In this document: piece after piece, positions 12,092-24,896 of the stretch
Layout of the letters: each line of letters starts with the position of its first letter
How positions within the stretch are numbered: position 1 is the stretch's first letter
Source of the DNA: Artemisia argyi
Lineage: Eukaryota; Streptophyta; Magnoliopsida; Asterales; Asteraceae
Assembly: GCA_030686995.1 (NCBI GenBank)
Contig: CM060696.1
Span: forward strand, 10,150,487 to 10,214,486
DNA length: 64,000 nt
Direction: 5' to 3'
Notes under the pieces: generated by a model
Seen by the model: only the letters and a program-made list of their open reading frames with translations
The model's database searches: none
What the model was told of the DNA's origin: nothing
Program-made: the position numbers and the translations under genes

Positions 12092-12171
12092 CGCTAATTT
12101 CAAAGGGCTTATTCACTCTAATATGAACACATAAGATTTTTTTTATTTAATACTGCTTATTCAGTCTTAAA

Positions 12172-12233
12172 GGGTGTTTGGAATTGCTTATTCACCACAT
12201 AAACAGTTTAAAATAAGCATTCCAAAACACCCC
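12172..12233. mobile_element. Very short MITE / foldback (62 bp)
   Basis: GGGTGTTTGGAATTGCTTATT at the left (21 bases, given here as GGGTGTTTGG then AATTGCTTATT) is mirrored by AATAAGCATTCC then AAAACACCCC at the right, leaving only a 20-base centre. The GGGTGTTTGG terminus is common among plant hAT/PIF-type MITEs. Confidence 0.6.
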
Positions 12234-12754
12234 ATAATGTATTGAACCTTTGAACACAATAAGCTTATTACCATTTCTACTATGCAATTCCAAAATAACT
12301 CCTCGTTTATCTTCTTTTTGGCTATATATCAGTGTGTAATCTTTATTCTTATCTTTTGACACAATGGGTGTTACTTAGCGATGAATGTGAAATAGCAGCA
12401 AACTCGCAATCAATATTCATATTATGAAAAACAAAAAGTAATAGGTCTGTATTACGCAAAACATCTTAAGGTGATGTTACATACATGCAAATGTATATGC
12501 ATATATTGTTCTGTTTACTACTCTATGTGACTGTTGTAGTGACGGACTCAATGTGTTCTTACATATATCTACTGTTATTATTATGATATCGTGAGACTTA
12601 GATTGACATATTTCTTTACTTCAATATTTTGTGCAGAAAAATTGAATGGAAATGGACCAAAATGATGCCAACTTACGTCTATAGTTTATATGGACCAATA
12701 CAAAACCTCCCTCGTGTTGTCAACAAGCATTTATTTGTTGCAAAGATGGCAAAT

Positions 12755-13098
12755 TGTTAGGTCACCATTTAGTAAACACAAGTATGATATAAGAAGAAAT
12801 AAGATGAGAAATGAGATTGGTTGATTATGAGACAATATGAAAGGTGAAAGTGCAAGAGTTTCCTTAAGGTAATCAAATAACCAACAAATGAAATGTTAAC
12901 ATAAGCTCACTATTTATAAGGGAGGAGTTAGGGCAACACTCCCTTCCTCCCTTATCCTTACTTTCGTGGGCTTTAAGGCCTTATGGGCTTAAACATGTTG
13001 CCCATTAACTTAAACAAAATGAAATAAATACTGAAGCAACCTATTACAAAAATGTAATGACCGAGACTTGACAAAAATACAAAAGTATGATCCCAACA
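12755..13098 (-). repeat. 3' LTR of the Sirevirus (left)
   Basis: 344 bp, TG...CA ends. Compared with the right LTR I find a single difference (AACAAATG here against AACAAATA at the right copy). It would supply the polyadenylation signal for the minus-strand transcript. Confidence 0.95.
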
Positions 13099-13112
13099 AT
13101 CTCCCCCTAAGG
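13099..13112 (-). other. Polypurine tract of the Sirevirus
   Basis: Immediately internal to the 3' LTR; on the minus strand it reads TTAGGGGGAGAT up to the LTR. This primes plus-strand DNA synthesis in LTR elements. Further AGGGGGAG copies on the minus strand lie at 14574, 15004, 15137 and 21213. Confidence 0.85.
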
Positions 13113-15388
13113 GTCGGTCATCACGGTTGCTTGACGTCTTCATCTTAGTCGTTGACTTGTGACATGTAAAACTCTAGACGTCTTCAAAATGAGTGAATGA
13201 TAATGAAAGTACTTTGCCCTTTGTCTTTGTTCTTTGGTGATGATGTAGTGAATAAGTTATGAAGTTGTCTGCCGTTCGTCACTTCTGCGTCTGTGGTGGT
13301 TGTTCGCCATTCCAACATACTCATACATCTTTGGACTTTGACTTTTACGAACAAGAAGTTCCTTTTCATGCTTTGAGATCTTTGTTATTATACTTTGTAG
13401 ATTCTTCTTATTGGTGTAGAATCTTTCTTTGAACTTTGTGTTGTTAAGATCTTTTTGGGGGAGCTTTCTTTGACTTCAAGATGTATGTATGAGCATGTTG
13501 GAATCTACCATCATGGAAATGAGGTACCTGCGAGTAAACAGTTAGCAATAAAACAACCGGTACTTACGGATAAGGAATTAGAGCTCATCAACAGCATAGT
13601 GTGAAGACTCCTTCTAATCCTTATCCAGGCCGTTCCCATATCAGATACTCCCGAAGGAGCTTACGAGACCTACTAAGTAGCTCAATGACTGGGTGAGTCG
13701 CTGGGGATCACTCCACGACTGTAGACCGAGATGGAGCCACCGCAAACACTAAGCGTAACCCTTGTGGGGTTACCGAAGTGACCTGCTGTCAGGGCTGTTT
13801 GATGTTGACCCTGGCAGGATTTCCGTTCAATCATTAAGAAATACTTATGTAAATTCTCTCATAAACGTTCTCGGCAGATTGCTAAGATCTGCGAAGGACT
13901 CGATAGTTTACAGCTGGTGTCCATTGATGTAGAACACCAGTTGTAGAAATACTAAGTGTTCCTAAGAGATCTTTGATGTATCTCATGGCTCTAGACTCTA
14001 TAAGTGTACACCTAGGTTTCCTATGCGGAGACTAGGGAGGGGTCTCCTGCTTCAATATCAACCGTCTCTAAGAGATAGGTCGATAGGTTACGCTGGTTCC
14101 CCGTGAGAATAAAACAAGTCCTTTTAAGAGAACTTGAGTGGTTAAGAAGGTTTAGTGCATTGCGTCACTGGGTCCATGACGACTTTGTCTTCAATACCGG
14201 TGTTGTCTTTAGCAACAACCAGTAGCATACGTATTGAACCCGGTGTCTGCCCTAAGGTTGAACATATGGAGGGCTATTTCTTTTCACCCTTTTCTTTACT
14301 TTTCTTTTTAATTCTTCAACTCCTTCTTTCCCTTTCATTCTTTTCTCCTTTTTTTTTCGTATCATACCTAAGGACTTCTAATTCTAACTATGGAAGATGT
14401 CCTTGGGTAGATCCCTCCGGCTCTGGCGGATCATAGGACGGATATTCCTATCTTAATCACCTTATAACTCCGACAGTAGCCAAGAAACCTTTGATTGAAA
14501 ATCTCTCAAAGTGTTTGTGTTAATCAAATATTTTGTTTAACACTTTGAGAGTTTTGTGTACACTTTTGAAGGGCTCCCCCTGCACATGTGCTCATAAGTA
14601 TTTAATAAATTTGCACATGCGGGAGGAGCAAGCACTTTTGAATTGATCCACTTTCCGTGAACAAGACCGATTCGAGACACGCTTACATCACTAGTTAGAC
14701 TAGCTTGAAGTTATTACCCGGCCTGGTCAAGTCCACAGAAAGTTTCTCGAGACGGTACATTTCTACTAAGACTAATCCTTTTCGAGACACGCTTACGTGG
14801 TTAGTTAAAGAGATGCATTGTCAGCTTTTAGGTGACAACTAGCTCTGGTAACTAACTTGATGTTATTACCCGTCGAGGATAAGTCCTTTCGATGTTACTA
14901 ACTTGTTTTATCTCGTCAATTCCTGGGTCAATACTGAGTCTAGCTCGCACATGATACAACTTATTAGCTTTGACTTCGTATATTTTAATCACTTTTTCAT
15001 TTTCTCCCCCTCAAAAATAGCATATAAAATGGTGTTTTTGACAAACTTTAAAAATTAAAATATGCCTTTTTGAGTCTTAAGGGGAGATTCACCAAGAACT
15101 TTTGATATAGGGCAAAGTATTTTGTATTGACAAGTGCTCCCCCTCAACAAGTGATTAGGTCTTATTGAGGTGAAATACTTTGTCCTTTTGAGCAGAATTG
15201 TGAAAAAATCATAAATGTTTGATTAATTCTACTCAAAAGTAAGAAGCCTTCGCTCCTTATATTTAGGATTGAGGCACTGATGCGTACCTCAGGGTCCTTT
15301 AATTACAAGCACGGGTTGTGCACTGTAATGTGTGCACAAGCCATTATGAAGTAAAAGTATGACAAATCAAATTAAGCCCTTACAAAAT
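13113..15388 (-). other. Sirevirus 3' untranslated region, 2.3 kb
   Basis: Between the end of the env-like frame and the 3' LTR. No open frame with recognisable content on either strand (13184-13369 minus and 14155-14436 plus are short and unlike known proteins). It holds three extra AGGGGGAG polypurine motifs. Confidence 0.7.
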
Positions 15389-18300
15389 CTACCATTCAGG
15401 CCTCTGAAATGTCAACACCGGAAATTTCTGTCTGCCTCCCACATAGCTCTCCAACCTACGAAACTGATCCCGGCGTCTTAATCGGTTCTCGATCCTTGAT
15501 ATGAATCTGCGGGCATCCCTAACCTCTGTCGTATTCCACCGTTTTGATTTACCCAAAGCAATGTCATCTACTCTGCTTTTGATGCCGTCCCTGACGAACT
15601 TTAACGTTTCATCACAGAACTTCTGAACTTCGGTGTAAGCCATGAAGCAGTTTTGACCATTAATGCTGCGGTAGGTGAATCCGAAAGGATGTTTGATCAG
15701 GGTGTACTGAGGCAGATGTTGAAGGTCGGGAATATCGAACATGTTTGGTTTGGTTAGATTGAGCTTCTTCTGGTAACTTTCCACTCCTAACTGAAGATCT
15801 TCGACACGTTCTCTGATTACGATTTGCCTGATATAAATGAGGAGTACTTGGATGAAGGCAAGTTGAATGTCTTTGGGTAAACCACAGAGTTTGCCTTGCA
15901 CTTTGAGCAGGTACAGGTCTTCGATATCGTTGAGAAGTAGGCGAGGAAAGTCTGACTCGGAAATGTCGTACTTCTGTTCATCAATCCTTTTCAGTGTAAT
16001 TTTGCTGAGAAAGGGGTACCCGAAGTGAGTGACAGTTGAGATGAACTGAATTGAGACAATCTTCAGATCACTTGTCACTTCTCCCATTGTCTGGTTCAGT
16101 CTGCTGCTACGATAGTATTGTGCCCTGGTTTTTGGCCAGTGATGAATACCGTAAAGTGCATTTCGGTCATACTCAACAAGTTTGTCGACGAATAATGCTG
16201 AGGCTTCTTCTTCGATGGCATTGTTGAGATAACGAGCAGCCGGGAGAAAGGCGAGTGAGGTGACGTACTTCTTCTCAGTAGCACTGCCAAGTTTCAGAAA
16301 TTCCAAGTCTGAGTTGTAGAAGAACTTGTAAGGGATCTTTGGTTCCTTGGGCCTCCCAATCATCGGTAGTGGTTTTGACCAGTCGGTGATGTAAGGTGCT
16401 GACTTCTTCGTGACTGGGTCGACAAAAGATTCTGGATTAATCCAGTCAATATCGCTTGACATGGCTCGAGCAATATTTTCCAGATGATACTCAAGCTCGA
16501 TGGAGTTTGCAGACCGATCTCTGAGAAGATTAAATGCATCATTCTTAATTCTGCGCAGTTCTTTCTTGTTCATCTTTTTCATCTTGAACTTGTGCTGAAG
16601 TAATTGAGCATATTCCACTGTACGACCATCTTGTGGTTCCTGATTGTCTTCCAGTGGTGGTTGGGAATTAATCATCTTCTCAAACCAGGAATATTCGGCA
16701 GTCTCATCTTTATCGAGCCATTGAAGGACGGTTTTGGGTTTCTTGGGTTCCTTTTCTTTAGATGAGGTGTCCGGTTTGGGTTGGTGATGTTTTCCTTTCC
16801 TTTCTTTCTTCTTCTTCTTGGTTGATGGTTCTGGAACTTCATCGGTTAGAGGAATGTCGTCACCACCGGTGTATTCGAAGTGATCGTGTTCTTTGGGGGC
16901 AGAACCTGATGCCTTCGGTTGGTGTGTGGAGGTTGTAGTAGTAGGGGGAATAACCGGTGTTCGAGATGAGGGTCCTTCGGCTTGTTTTTGTTTCTTAGCC
17001 TGTGAATTGGGATCCCTGTCTTCGTCATCTCTTTGACGCTTCAGCTTATCTGCCTCTGTGCTGCATGTTTCTTTGTTCATCTTGTCCTTCAGTGCTTTCA
17101 GGACTTTTGCTTCTTCAGGAGTCAAGGTGAACTTGTTTACCAGCTTTTCTAAGAGTTGAGCTTCTAGATCATCTAGAGATAGACCTGGTAGAGGAGCAGT
17201 GGACTTGTCGGCACGAAGAGTGAAGGTTGTTGATCGGATAACTTTCTTGACTGCTTGCTCAGCGAACTTGGTGAGTTCGTCTCTCATTGGTGCCAGCAGA
17301 TCTTTCAGCTCAGCAACTAAGTGTTGTGCCATGTATTCTTGTGCTTGAGCTGCTAGAGCGGCTTCCAAGTTCTCTTGTACGTCTTTAGCTAAGAAAGTAT
17401 CAACTTTGTCTTGTAGCTCTTGGACGTTCGAGTTCAGCTTCGTCAATTCAGCAACTTGGGTTACAAGTGTTGCAACCTGATCTTCCAATCTGCTTCTCTT
17501 CTTTTCATGTACTCTTTTGAAAGCTGACTTGAGTAACTTTGATGCAGCAGAGGCTTTGGAGCTAGGTTTCTTGATTGATTTGTCATGTGTTGATTCAGAA
17601 GGAGGAGGAGATGACTGTGAGGATTCAATGATGGTGGTAGTGTCTTTGTCATCACTTTTCTATGGTTCGGGTTGTACAACTTCCTTTTCTTTGGCTGCTG
17701 CTTCTTTCACCCTTAGTTCTTCTGCCAGTTTATCAGCTTCAGCTTTCAGTCTTAGCTCTTCAGCAACCCTGGCTTCTTCTTCTTTCTTTAATTTTTCTTC
17801 AGCCAGTTTGGCTGCTTCTTCAGCTTTCCTGCTTTCTTCCATTCTGATTGTTGCTTCCAGCTTAACTTGAGCAATCTCTTCAAGCCTGGCCTCCTCAGCT
17901 TCTTGCTTCTTCTTCAATTCTTCTTCCTGAGCCCGTTCTCTACGCTCCATTTCTTCCATGGACATAAGTCTTGGAGCATCAGTGTCCATGGGATCATCTT
18001 CTCCTTCCTCTCCCATTGTTGTATTCATCTCAACGTCAGTGGGAGATACCGAGGGATTATCATAAACTACTAAGTCAGTATGGATCTCAGTGGTAGGCTC
18101 AGGGATGCTGCTTGAAGTGCCAGCCTCGGTGGTGGTTTGGGAGATCACTGGAGGTGGTGGTATATCAGCATTGAAGGTGTCGATTCGGCTGTGGAGGAGA
18201 CCAAGTTTGAGAGTCCTTTCATTTTGTTCTTCAACTGAAAGTCCTTCAGGTTCTTGTACAGCTGTGACTGGTTCCTTCATCTTTTCCCTTCTGATCCTTT

Positions 18301-19615
18301 CTTCTTCCAGCATTGTCTGTGCTTTGGTGAAAGGTCTTTGATTGAGATATGCTGGGTAAACAGCATTATCGGCAAACTCATCAATGTTAGTTGCCCAATC
18401 TTCGAATGTCAAATCCTTATCGTCAATTTCATCAAGGTTGACTTCCTTGGTGATATTGGCATAGGCTTCACTGTAAATCGGACCTTCGTCGGATTCGGTT
18501 TGTTCAGAGTCAGCAGGTTTTGGAGAAGGTTGTGATGAGGGAAACCACCTAGGTTCCGCAGTTGGTTTCTTTGCAGGAATTCTGATCTTAAGTGATCCCC
18601 TTTTCTTAGGTTTGGTCTTGGTAGAACTTTCTGAGCTGCCAGATTTGCTACCTTTCTTCTTCTGCATGTATGATGGTAGAACAGCTTCGTCCAAGAACCC
18701 AACTTTTTCTGCTTCAAGTGCTTGAAGGTAGTACTTGTAGTTATTGCAAGCCTTGACTTTGTCAGTCAAGAGGTTATCTGGAAGTTTCTTTCCCTGTTTC
18801 CTTGTACTAGTATCCATTCTCTTGATGACCTTAAGTGTGTCCTCATTCTTGTATGTGTGCTGAAACTCATCATTCAATCTTTGAGGAATGTCATCATATT
18901 CATGGAGGAAGCTTGCAATAAGAAGCTTGGTGAAACGGACGAATGGAATATTGGTCGTCTTGTGTTGTATATGCCACACAATGTCTTCCCAGATAATGCT
19001 GGCATAATCAACCTTCTTGACATTAGCAATAGCCCAGAACAGCTTGAGATGTTGGAGCTTAGGGTGTTCATGGCCTGTGTCTCTGCCAGATAGTGACTTG
19101 GCAATTATGATGTAGAGAGTTCTCCAAGGCTGTGGAAGAAATCTGATATTGACCTTAGAGTGCCTAGTTATGACCCCTTCAGACTCATCATACCCAATAT
19201 CTCTCAGCCATTCTATCAATTCTTCTTCACTGGGAACTTGGTCATAATCTTCATTAGGTTCAAGTTCGGGAAGTCCAAGAGCACTACGGAGAAGATCCTT
19301 GTCGACCGTGACTTGTCTCATGTGAAGCATACAAGTAAAGGATTCTTCAAGGAGGTCCAAGTGGATTGTGTGCTAAAACTGATGTATGTAGAAGCATGCC
19401 ACTGCAGCAGATTTGGTGAGTAGAACTTTGCACGGGTGATAGATAAGAGCATCTACTGCAACAAGGCAAGAGGACTCATTGCATGTAAGTTTGTTGAAGT
19501 TGACTCTCAGATTGTTCCTTCCTATCTTTCTGGAGTAGTTCTCAGGAAAGGTGTCTTCCCATGCACGTAAGGGTTCAGGCACTGGTACGTGTGGAATATC
19601 GTTGTGTTCTGCCAT
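15389..19615 (-). pseudogene. Env-like protein of the Sirevirus, two in-frame TAG stops
   Basis: A single frame of about 1,408 codons starts at ATG 19613-19615 (MAEHNDIPHVPVPEPLRAW) and is interrupted only by TAG at 19373-19375 and TAG at 17660-17662; no frameshift is seen. The first part resembles plant retroelement proteins placed after pol, with a basic region around KPKKRGSLKIRI and then about 100 residues of charged coiled coil (EEMERRERAQEEELKKK onward). The second part opens with coiled coil (EDQVATLVTQVAELTKL), has a Lys-rich patch (TKKKKKERKGKHH) and ends in a conserved globular region with VEDLQLGVESYQKKLNLTKP. The env-like name is by position; I see no signal peptide or clear transmembrane helix, so membrane function is doubtful. 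Confidence 0.8.
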
Positions 19616-21386
19616 CTGAATAGATCATAAACACACACAAACATGGCAATTGTTGACGATGTTAGCATAGACATTCATTTAAGATGTGTACATATAGATT
19701 TGCATGTTTTATATTGATCAGTGGGGTTTTGTGTGTGTGAAAACTTTTGATACATGACAAACTTGAGTTATATTACTTGGTAGAAACATAAGACAATTTA
19801 GTTACACCATAAGTTTATCATTACAAGATGTTACACTTTGGAAAATTTCTCAACACTTAGAAAAATTTGGGTTTTGACAAGTTTACGCGTAAGTGGGAAA
19901 CTTTATGCGTAACCTGACTTAAGCGTAAGTTTAGAAATAATGCGTAAGTGCAAAAGCTACGCGTAAGATAGAATATTACGCGTAAAGTGAATCTTACGCG
20001 TAAGATCAATTTTTAAGCGTAAGATAAGTCTTAGGCGTAGAAATTGAAGTTACGCGTAGGATTACCCTTAGGCGTAAATTGTAACTTATGCGTAGGTAAT
20101 GACTTACGCGTAAGTTCTAGACTTATGCGTAAGGTCAGAACTTATGCGTAAGATCCATTTTATGCGTAAACTATGTCTTATCCAAGACACAATTTGTCCA
20201 CGTGTCGAATCTTACGCGTAAGATTCAATCTTACGCGTAGGATGAACATTTAACGCGTAATCATGCCTTTTCCAGAAATTCACCTTTTGAATTCGAGTTG
20301 TTATTTTCCTGAAAGTGTACAAACATTACCACTGATCAATAACTCATCCAACACACTTAATTCATACATTTTAACGCGTAAACATGCCTAATACAACTTT
20401 AACGCGGAAACACGCATGAACACATAATCACAATCTTAATTAAACATGTTTCTGGGTATGATTAAGCATGGGGCAAATGATTCTAACAACCTAAGGATCA
20501 TATGGACCAAGTTACAACAAGTTTAATCCACACAATCACATAATCATAGCTGCTAGTGTCATTCGAACCTTACACCTTTGATTCAAGAACAAAACCCTAT
20601 AAAGATTCAATTAAATCATGACAATGAGATCCTAAGACCACAAGAACATTATCCCCATCATTAATTATCATCCTAACATCCACAATCAAGAACCCCTAAT
20701 TATACGTATGAACCCTAAAATCTAAATCACTCAATTGATGTTTCTGGGTGAGATTGGAGTTCATGAACATGATAATAATCAACCATAGACCATATCCCAA
20801 CAATCAAATCATTCATAACATAACAAATTTCTGGGCTTAAAATTCTACGCACAATCCTAAGAAAGATTTAATCGATTAGAAAGATTTAACCGTTGGATTG
20901 TTATGAGATTAAAAACCTTTGTTTGTTATAATGATCTAAACATAATCACACTTACAGATTTGAAGATTGGTACACAGATTAGTCTGATGATTGTGGGTCG
21001 TTGATGGTGGTTGTTGTGGGCAGTAAATGATGTTGCAGAAAAAGTAAATGTGATAGGTCAAACTTGGTTTTGACTGTGGTTAATACAAGTTACCCAATGT
21101 GACAATTTTAGTCCCTTAACCTCACAAAACTTTTAAACCTAATGCCTAACCATTTTAACACATGTAGTATTTGTATATTAACTCCAAGAAATGATAAGAA
21201 CAACTTGTCGTACTCCCCCTCGACCTTAGATCATGGTAAAATTAATTGGTTTTGATCAAGGAGAGTAACCTGAAACCCTTTTGAATCAACACTTAATAAT
21301 TTTTTTTTTTTTTTTTTATTGGTTTTATATTTTTGTATTTTGTTTTTGAAAAAAATATTTACAAAGATAGTTTTGATGTTTGACGA
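19616..21386 (-). other. Spacer between pol and the env-like frame
   Basis: 1.8 kb without a recognisable reading frame. It holds the first palindrome array (19883-20410), an AGGGGGAG polypurine copy (21213-21220) and a T run at 21300-21317. The order pol, polypurine motif, array, env-like start suggests a second control region, perhaps for a subgenomic or spliced env-like transcript; that is inference. Confidence 0.6.
19883..20410. repeat. TTACGCGTAA palindrome array A (about 21 copies)
   Basis: Roughly twenty copies of a ten-base palindrome TTACGCGTAA and close variants (TTATGCGTAAG, TTAGGCGTA, TTAAGCGTAAG, ACGCGTAGGAT) at irregular intervals of about 10-40 bp. The core ACGCGT is a perfect palindrome. 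It is dispersed rather than a simple tandem unit. It ends about 270 bases before the env-like start codon. Confidence 0.85.
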
Positions 21387-24300
21387 TCAATTGTGTTTTA
21401 AAAACTTTTCTAGATCCTCTGGAGTCAAACATCGCATACCAATTTGGTGAACTAAACTAGCAAACCTGGATGGTGCCAAGGATTTGGTAAGTAGGTCCGC
21501 CAATTGGTACTCAGTTCCAACAAAGTAAAGCTCAACTATACCCTTTTCCACATGCTCTTTTATGAAGTGATATCGGAGATCGATGTGTTTGGATTTGCAA
21601 TGATGTACAGTGTTGCAGGAGATAGCAATTGCACTCTTTGAATCACAGTAGATAGGAATCTTGTTGAATAGGTAGCCATAGTCCTTAAGTTGTGATCTCA
21701 TCCAGATGACTTGAGCACAACAAGCAGACATGGCTACGTATTCAGATTCTGTAGACGACAGTGAAGTGCAGTCCTGCTTCTTAGATTGCCATGACACAAG
21801 TTTGTCTCCGAGAAATTGTAATCCACCAGATGTACTTTTGCGTGTGTCTAAACATCCTGCATGGTCAGCATCTGAAAACGCAATTAGTTCAAAGCCAGAA
21901 TCCTTCGGATACCAGATCCCCAAGTTAATGGTTCCCTTTATGTATCGAAGGATTCTCTTGACCTCACTGAGGTATTTTTCAGTTGGTCTGGACTGATAGC
22001 GAGAGCACATGTAGACAGCAAAAACTATATCAGGTCTACTAGCTGTGAGATACATGAGGGACCCAATCATACTTCGGTATTTAGTAGGGTCAACTGGAGT
22101 CCCATGTAAATCAGCATCTAGTTTTGTGGTATAGCCCATTGGTGTATTAAAAGTATCACAAGACATCATTCCATATTTCTTTAATATTTCAAGAGCATAT
22201 TTGGATTGATTTACAAAAATTCCACGGGGTGATTGATGAACTTGTAGTCCTAAAAAGAACGAAAGTTCACCCATCATGGACATTTCAAAATTATCTTTCA
22301 TTAATTTTGCAAAATCATTAGAGTAACTTCTTTTTGTTGAGGCAAAAATGATGTCATCGACATATATTTGAACAACAAGTAAGTCCTCCCCGTAGGTTTT
22401 TGTGAATAATGTTGGATCCACCGATCCTTTAGAAAATTTATTGGCCAGTAAGAAAGTGGATAGTTTGTCATACCACGCCCGTGGGGCTTGCTTGAGTCCA
22501 TAGAGTGCCTTTTTGAGTCGGTAAACGTGATTAGGACGCTCAGGATCAACGAAGCCTTCAGGTTGGCTAACATAAACTTCTTCACGGAGTTCACCATTAA
22601 GAAATGCTGTTTTGACATCCATTTGGAAGACTACCATGTTCCTGTGTGCAGCATAGGCCAAAAAGATCCGAACAGCTTCATGTCGAGCCACTGGAGCAAA
22701 GGATTCAGCAAAATCAAGACCTTACAGTTGAGAATATCCTTTCGCTACCAGACGTGATTTGTTGCGTATGACAGTCCCTTCAGCATCAAGCTTATTCTTC
22801 CAAATCCATTTTAACCCAATGACAAAGACTCCGTCAGGTCTTTCAACTAATTCCCAGACTTCTAATCTTATGAATTGCTGAAATTCCTCTTGCATAGATT
22901 CAATCCAGTTGTCATAAGTCATTGCATCTTTAATGTTCTTGGGTTCTTCATGACAAACTGTGAGTGCGTAGATGCAAGTTTCTCCATCTGTGTGAAGTCG
23001 TTGTCTTGTCATAACAGGTGCATCTGGATGGCCAATAATATGAACTAGAGGATGGTCACGGGTCCATTTGTGTGTTGAAGGGTGTAGTTGATACGTATCT
23101 CGCATGTTAGCAGGATCCAAGTTGCGTGTTGACGACTCAGCTATATCAGGAACTGTAGTAGCTGGTGCAAACGGATTAAAGAACGCATCAGGATCATGCT
23201 CTGCGGATTGTGGAACTGATAGTGGTGTTGGATCTTCAGCTGTATGGCGGGAGTTAGAACCAGTTTGTTCTGCTGTGGATGGTGATACAATTGGAGGACC
23301 GTCTCTCTCAACACTTGTTGTAGTTTGTTGAGGTGAGTCTGGTACTTGAATGTTATCAGGTTGAGCAGCGGAATTTGGTGAAACCTCAGTAGGACGGTAT
23401 TCAATTGTGTCATCAAATAGTGGAGCAAACAGGGTTTCTAATTCTTTGCGGTTAAGTGGCAAAGATTCAGCTGAAGATGCCGGAGAGTTAAGACGGTTAA
23501 ATTCGGGTCCTAAGCTGTGTTGCTCAGAAGCCATTTGGGTGAGTTCATCAAAATTAGCGTGAATGGTTTCTTGAATTTCTTTAGTACGACGATTCCAAAT
23601 CCGAAAACCTTTAGAATTTTCACAATATCCAACGAACACTCCGATGTCAGCCTTTGCTTTAAGTTTACCTAAATCATCACGATCATTTTTCTGATAACAG
23701 AGTGCTCCAAAAACATGAAAGTAATCGATGTTTGGTTTCCTTTTGTGAACAATTTGATATGGTGTTTTGCGATGACGTTTTGTGATCATACAACGGTTTT
23801 GAGTGTAACATGCAGTTGAAACAGCTTCTGCCCACAAGTAATCTGGTAATTGAGCATTAATCAACATAGTTCTAGCAGCTTCCACTAACGTCCTGTTGCG
23901 TCTTTCAACAACTCCATTCTGTTCTGGGCTTCTAGGAATAGATGTTTGATGTTCAATTCCCACTTTCTCATAATAAGACCTAAGTGTCTGATTCTTGAAT
24001 TCAGTTCCATTGTCGGTTCTGACTATTCGGACCGTGTTGCGTAACTGAACTTGAATTTTAGTGAGAAAGGTGATGATCATTGAAGGAGCCTGATCTTTAC
24101 TTCGTAGAAAATAAACCCAAGTCCATCTGGAATAATCATCCACAATTACAAGAATGTAGCGTTTACCGTTGATACTTTGAACACGCATCGGTCCACACAA
24201 ATCCATATGAAGCAGTTGTAGAACATGATTCGTACTGTGTTCAGGTTTAGAAGGGAAATGAGCACGAGTACTTTTTCCTTGTTCACAGGCTGAACATAAG

Positions 24301-24896
24301 TGATCTTTGGTAAAACGGAATCTTGGAAATCCATCAACAAGTTTATAACGAGCAAGGTCTGTCATGGTTTTGAAATTCAAGTGCGAAAGACGTTTGTACC
24401 ATAACCAAGATTTAGTTGACTCTGCTTTGGAGAGAAGACATATCAGAGATGTTGCAATCATATCTGACATTGATATAGTATAAAGATTGGAGCCACGTGA
24501 GCCAGACATAAGATCGTTTCCTTGTAAGTCACGAACAAAGCAAGTTTTCTCACGAAATGCAACTTCTAGATCCCCATCATAGAATTGACCAACAGAGAAA
24601 AGGTTGTGTCCAAGGCCTTCCACATAATAAACACGGCTTATTTCGATGTTCCCACTTACATAGTCACCATATCCCATGATTAAAGCGTAATGATCATTCC
24701 CGAATCTGACAGTACCAATGAACTTTGAAACAAAGTTTTTCAACAGTTTGAGATTGCCTGTCATATGTCGGGTGCATCCGCTATCAACAATCCAGAGAAT
24801 GATCTGTACCACCTGCATCACAAGAAGAGGACACAGATGGAACAGAAGTAAGGGTGGAACCCAAAGACAGTGCGGGTTCCTGTTGGTTAGAAACAC
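21387..24896 (-). pseudogene. Sirevirus pol: protease, integrase, RT, RNase H (one in-frame stop)
   Basis: In copia order: aspartic protease motif VDSGCTRHMTG; integrase zinc region RLSHLNF...CSACEQGK; integrase core with HMDLCGPM, RTDNGTEF and an E in PRSPEQNGVVERRNRT; then TAA at 22722-22724, directly followed in the same frame by RT with [12 protein letters not shown], the [10 protein letters not shown] catalytic motif, and RNase H with [22 protein letters not shown] and IYCDSKSA. The stop falls just before the RT palm. The first His of the integrase HHCC finger, expected in a WHRRL-type motif, is Tyr (WYKRLSH). At the upstream side the frame differs from the coiled-coil frame that should feed into the protease (near 24790), so there is also a frameshift. 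Not functional as one polyprotein. Confidence 0.92.

Noticed and set aside
17517..19423. Several plus-strand frames of 60-123 codons
   Set aside because: Antisense shadows of the env-like coding region, rich in Leu/Ser because of the Lys/Glu-rich sense strand.
19883..20410. CRISPR-like array
   Set aside because: Short palindromes at irregular spacing in a eukaryotic retrotransposon; no fixed-length repeats or spacers.
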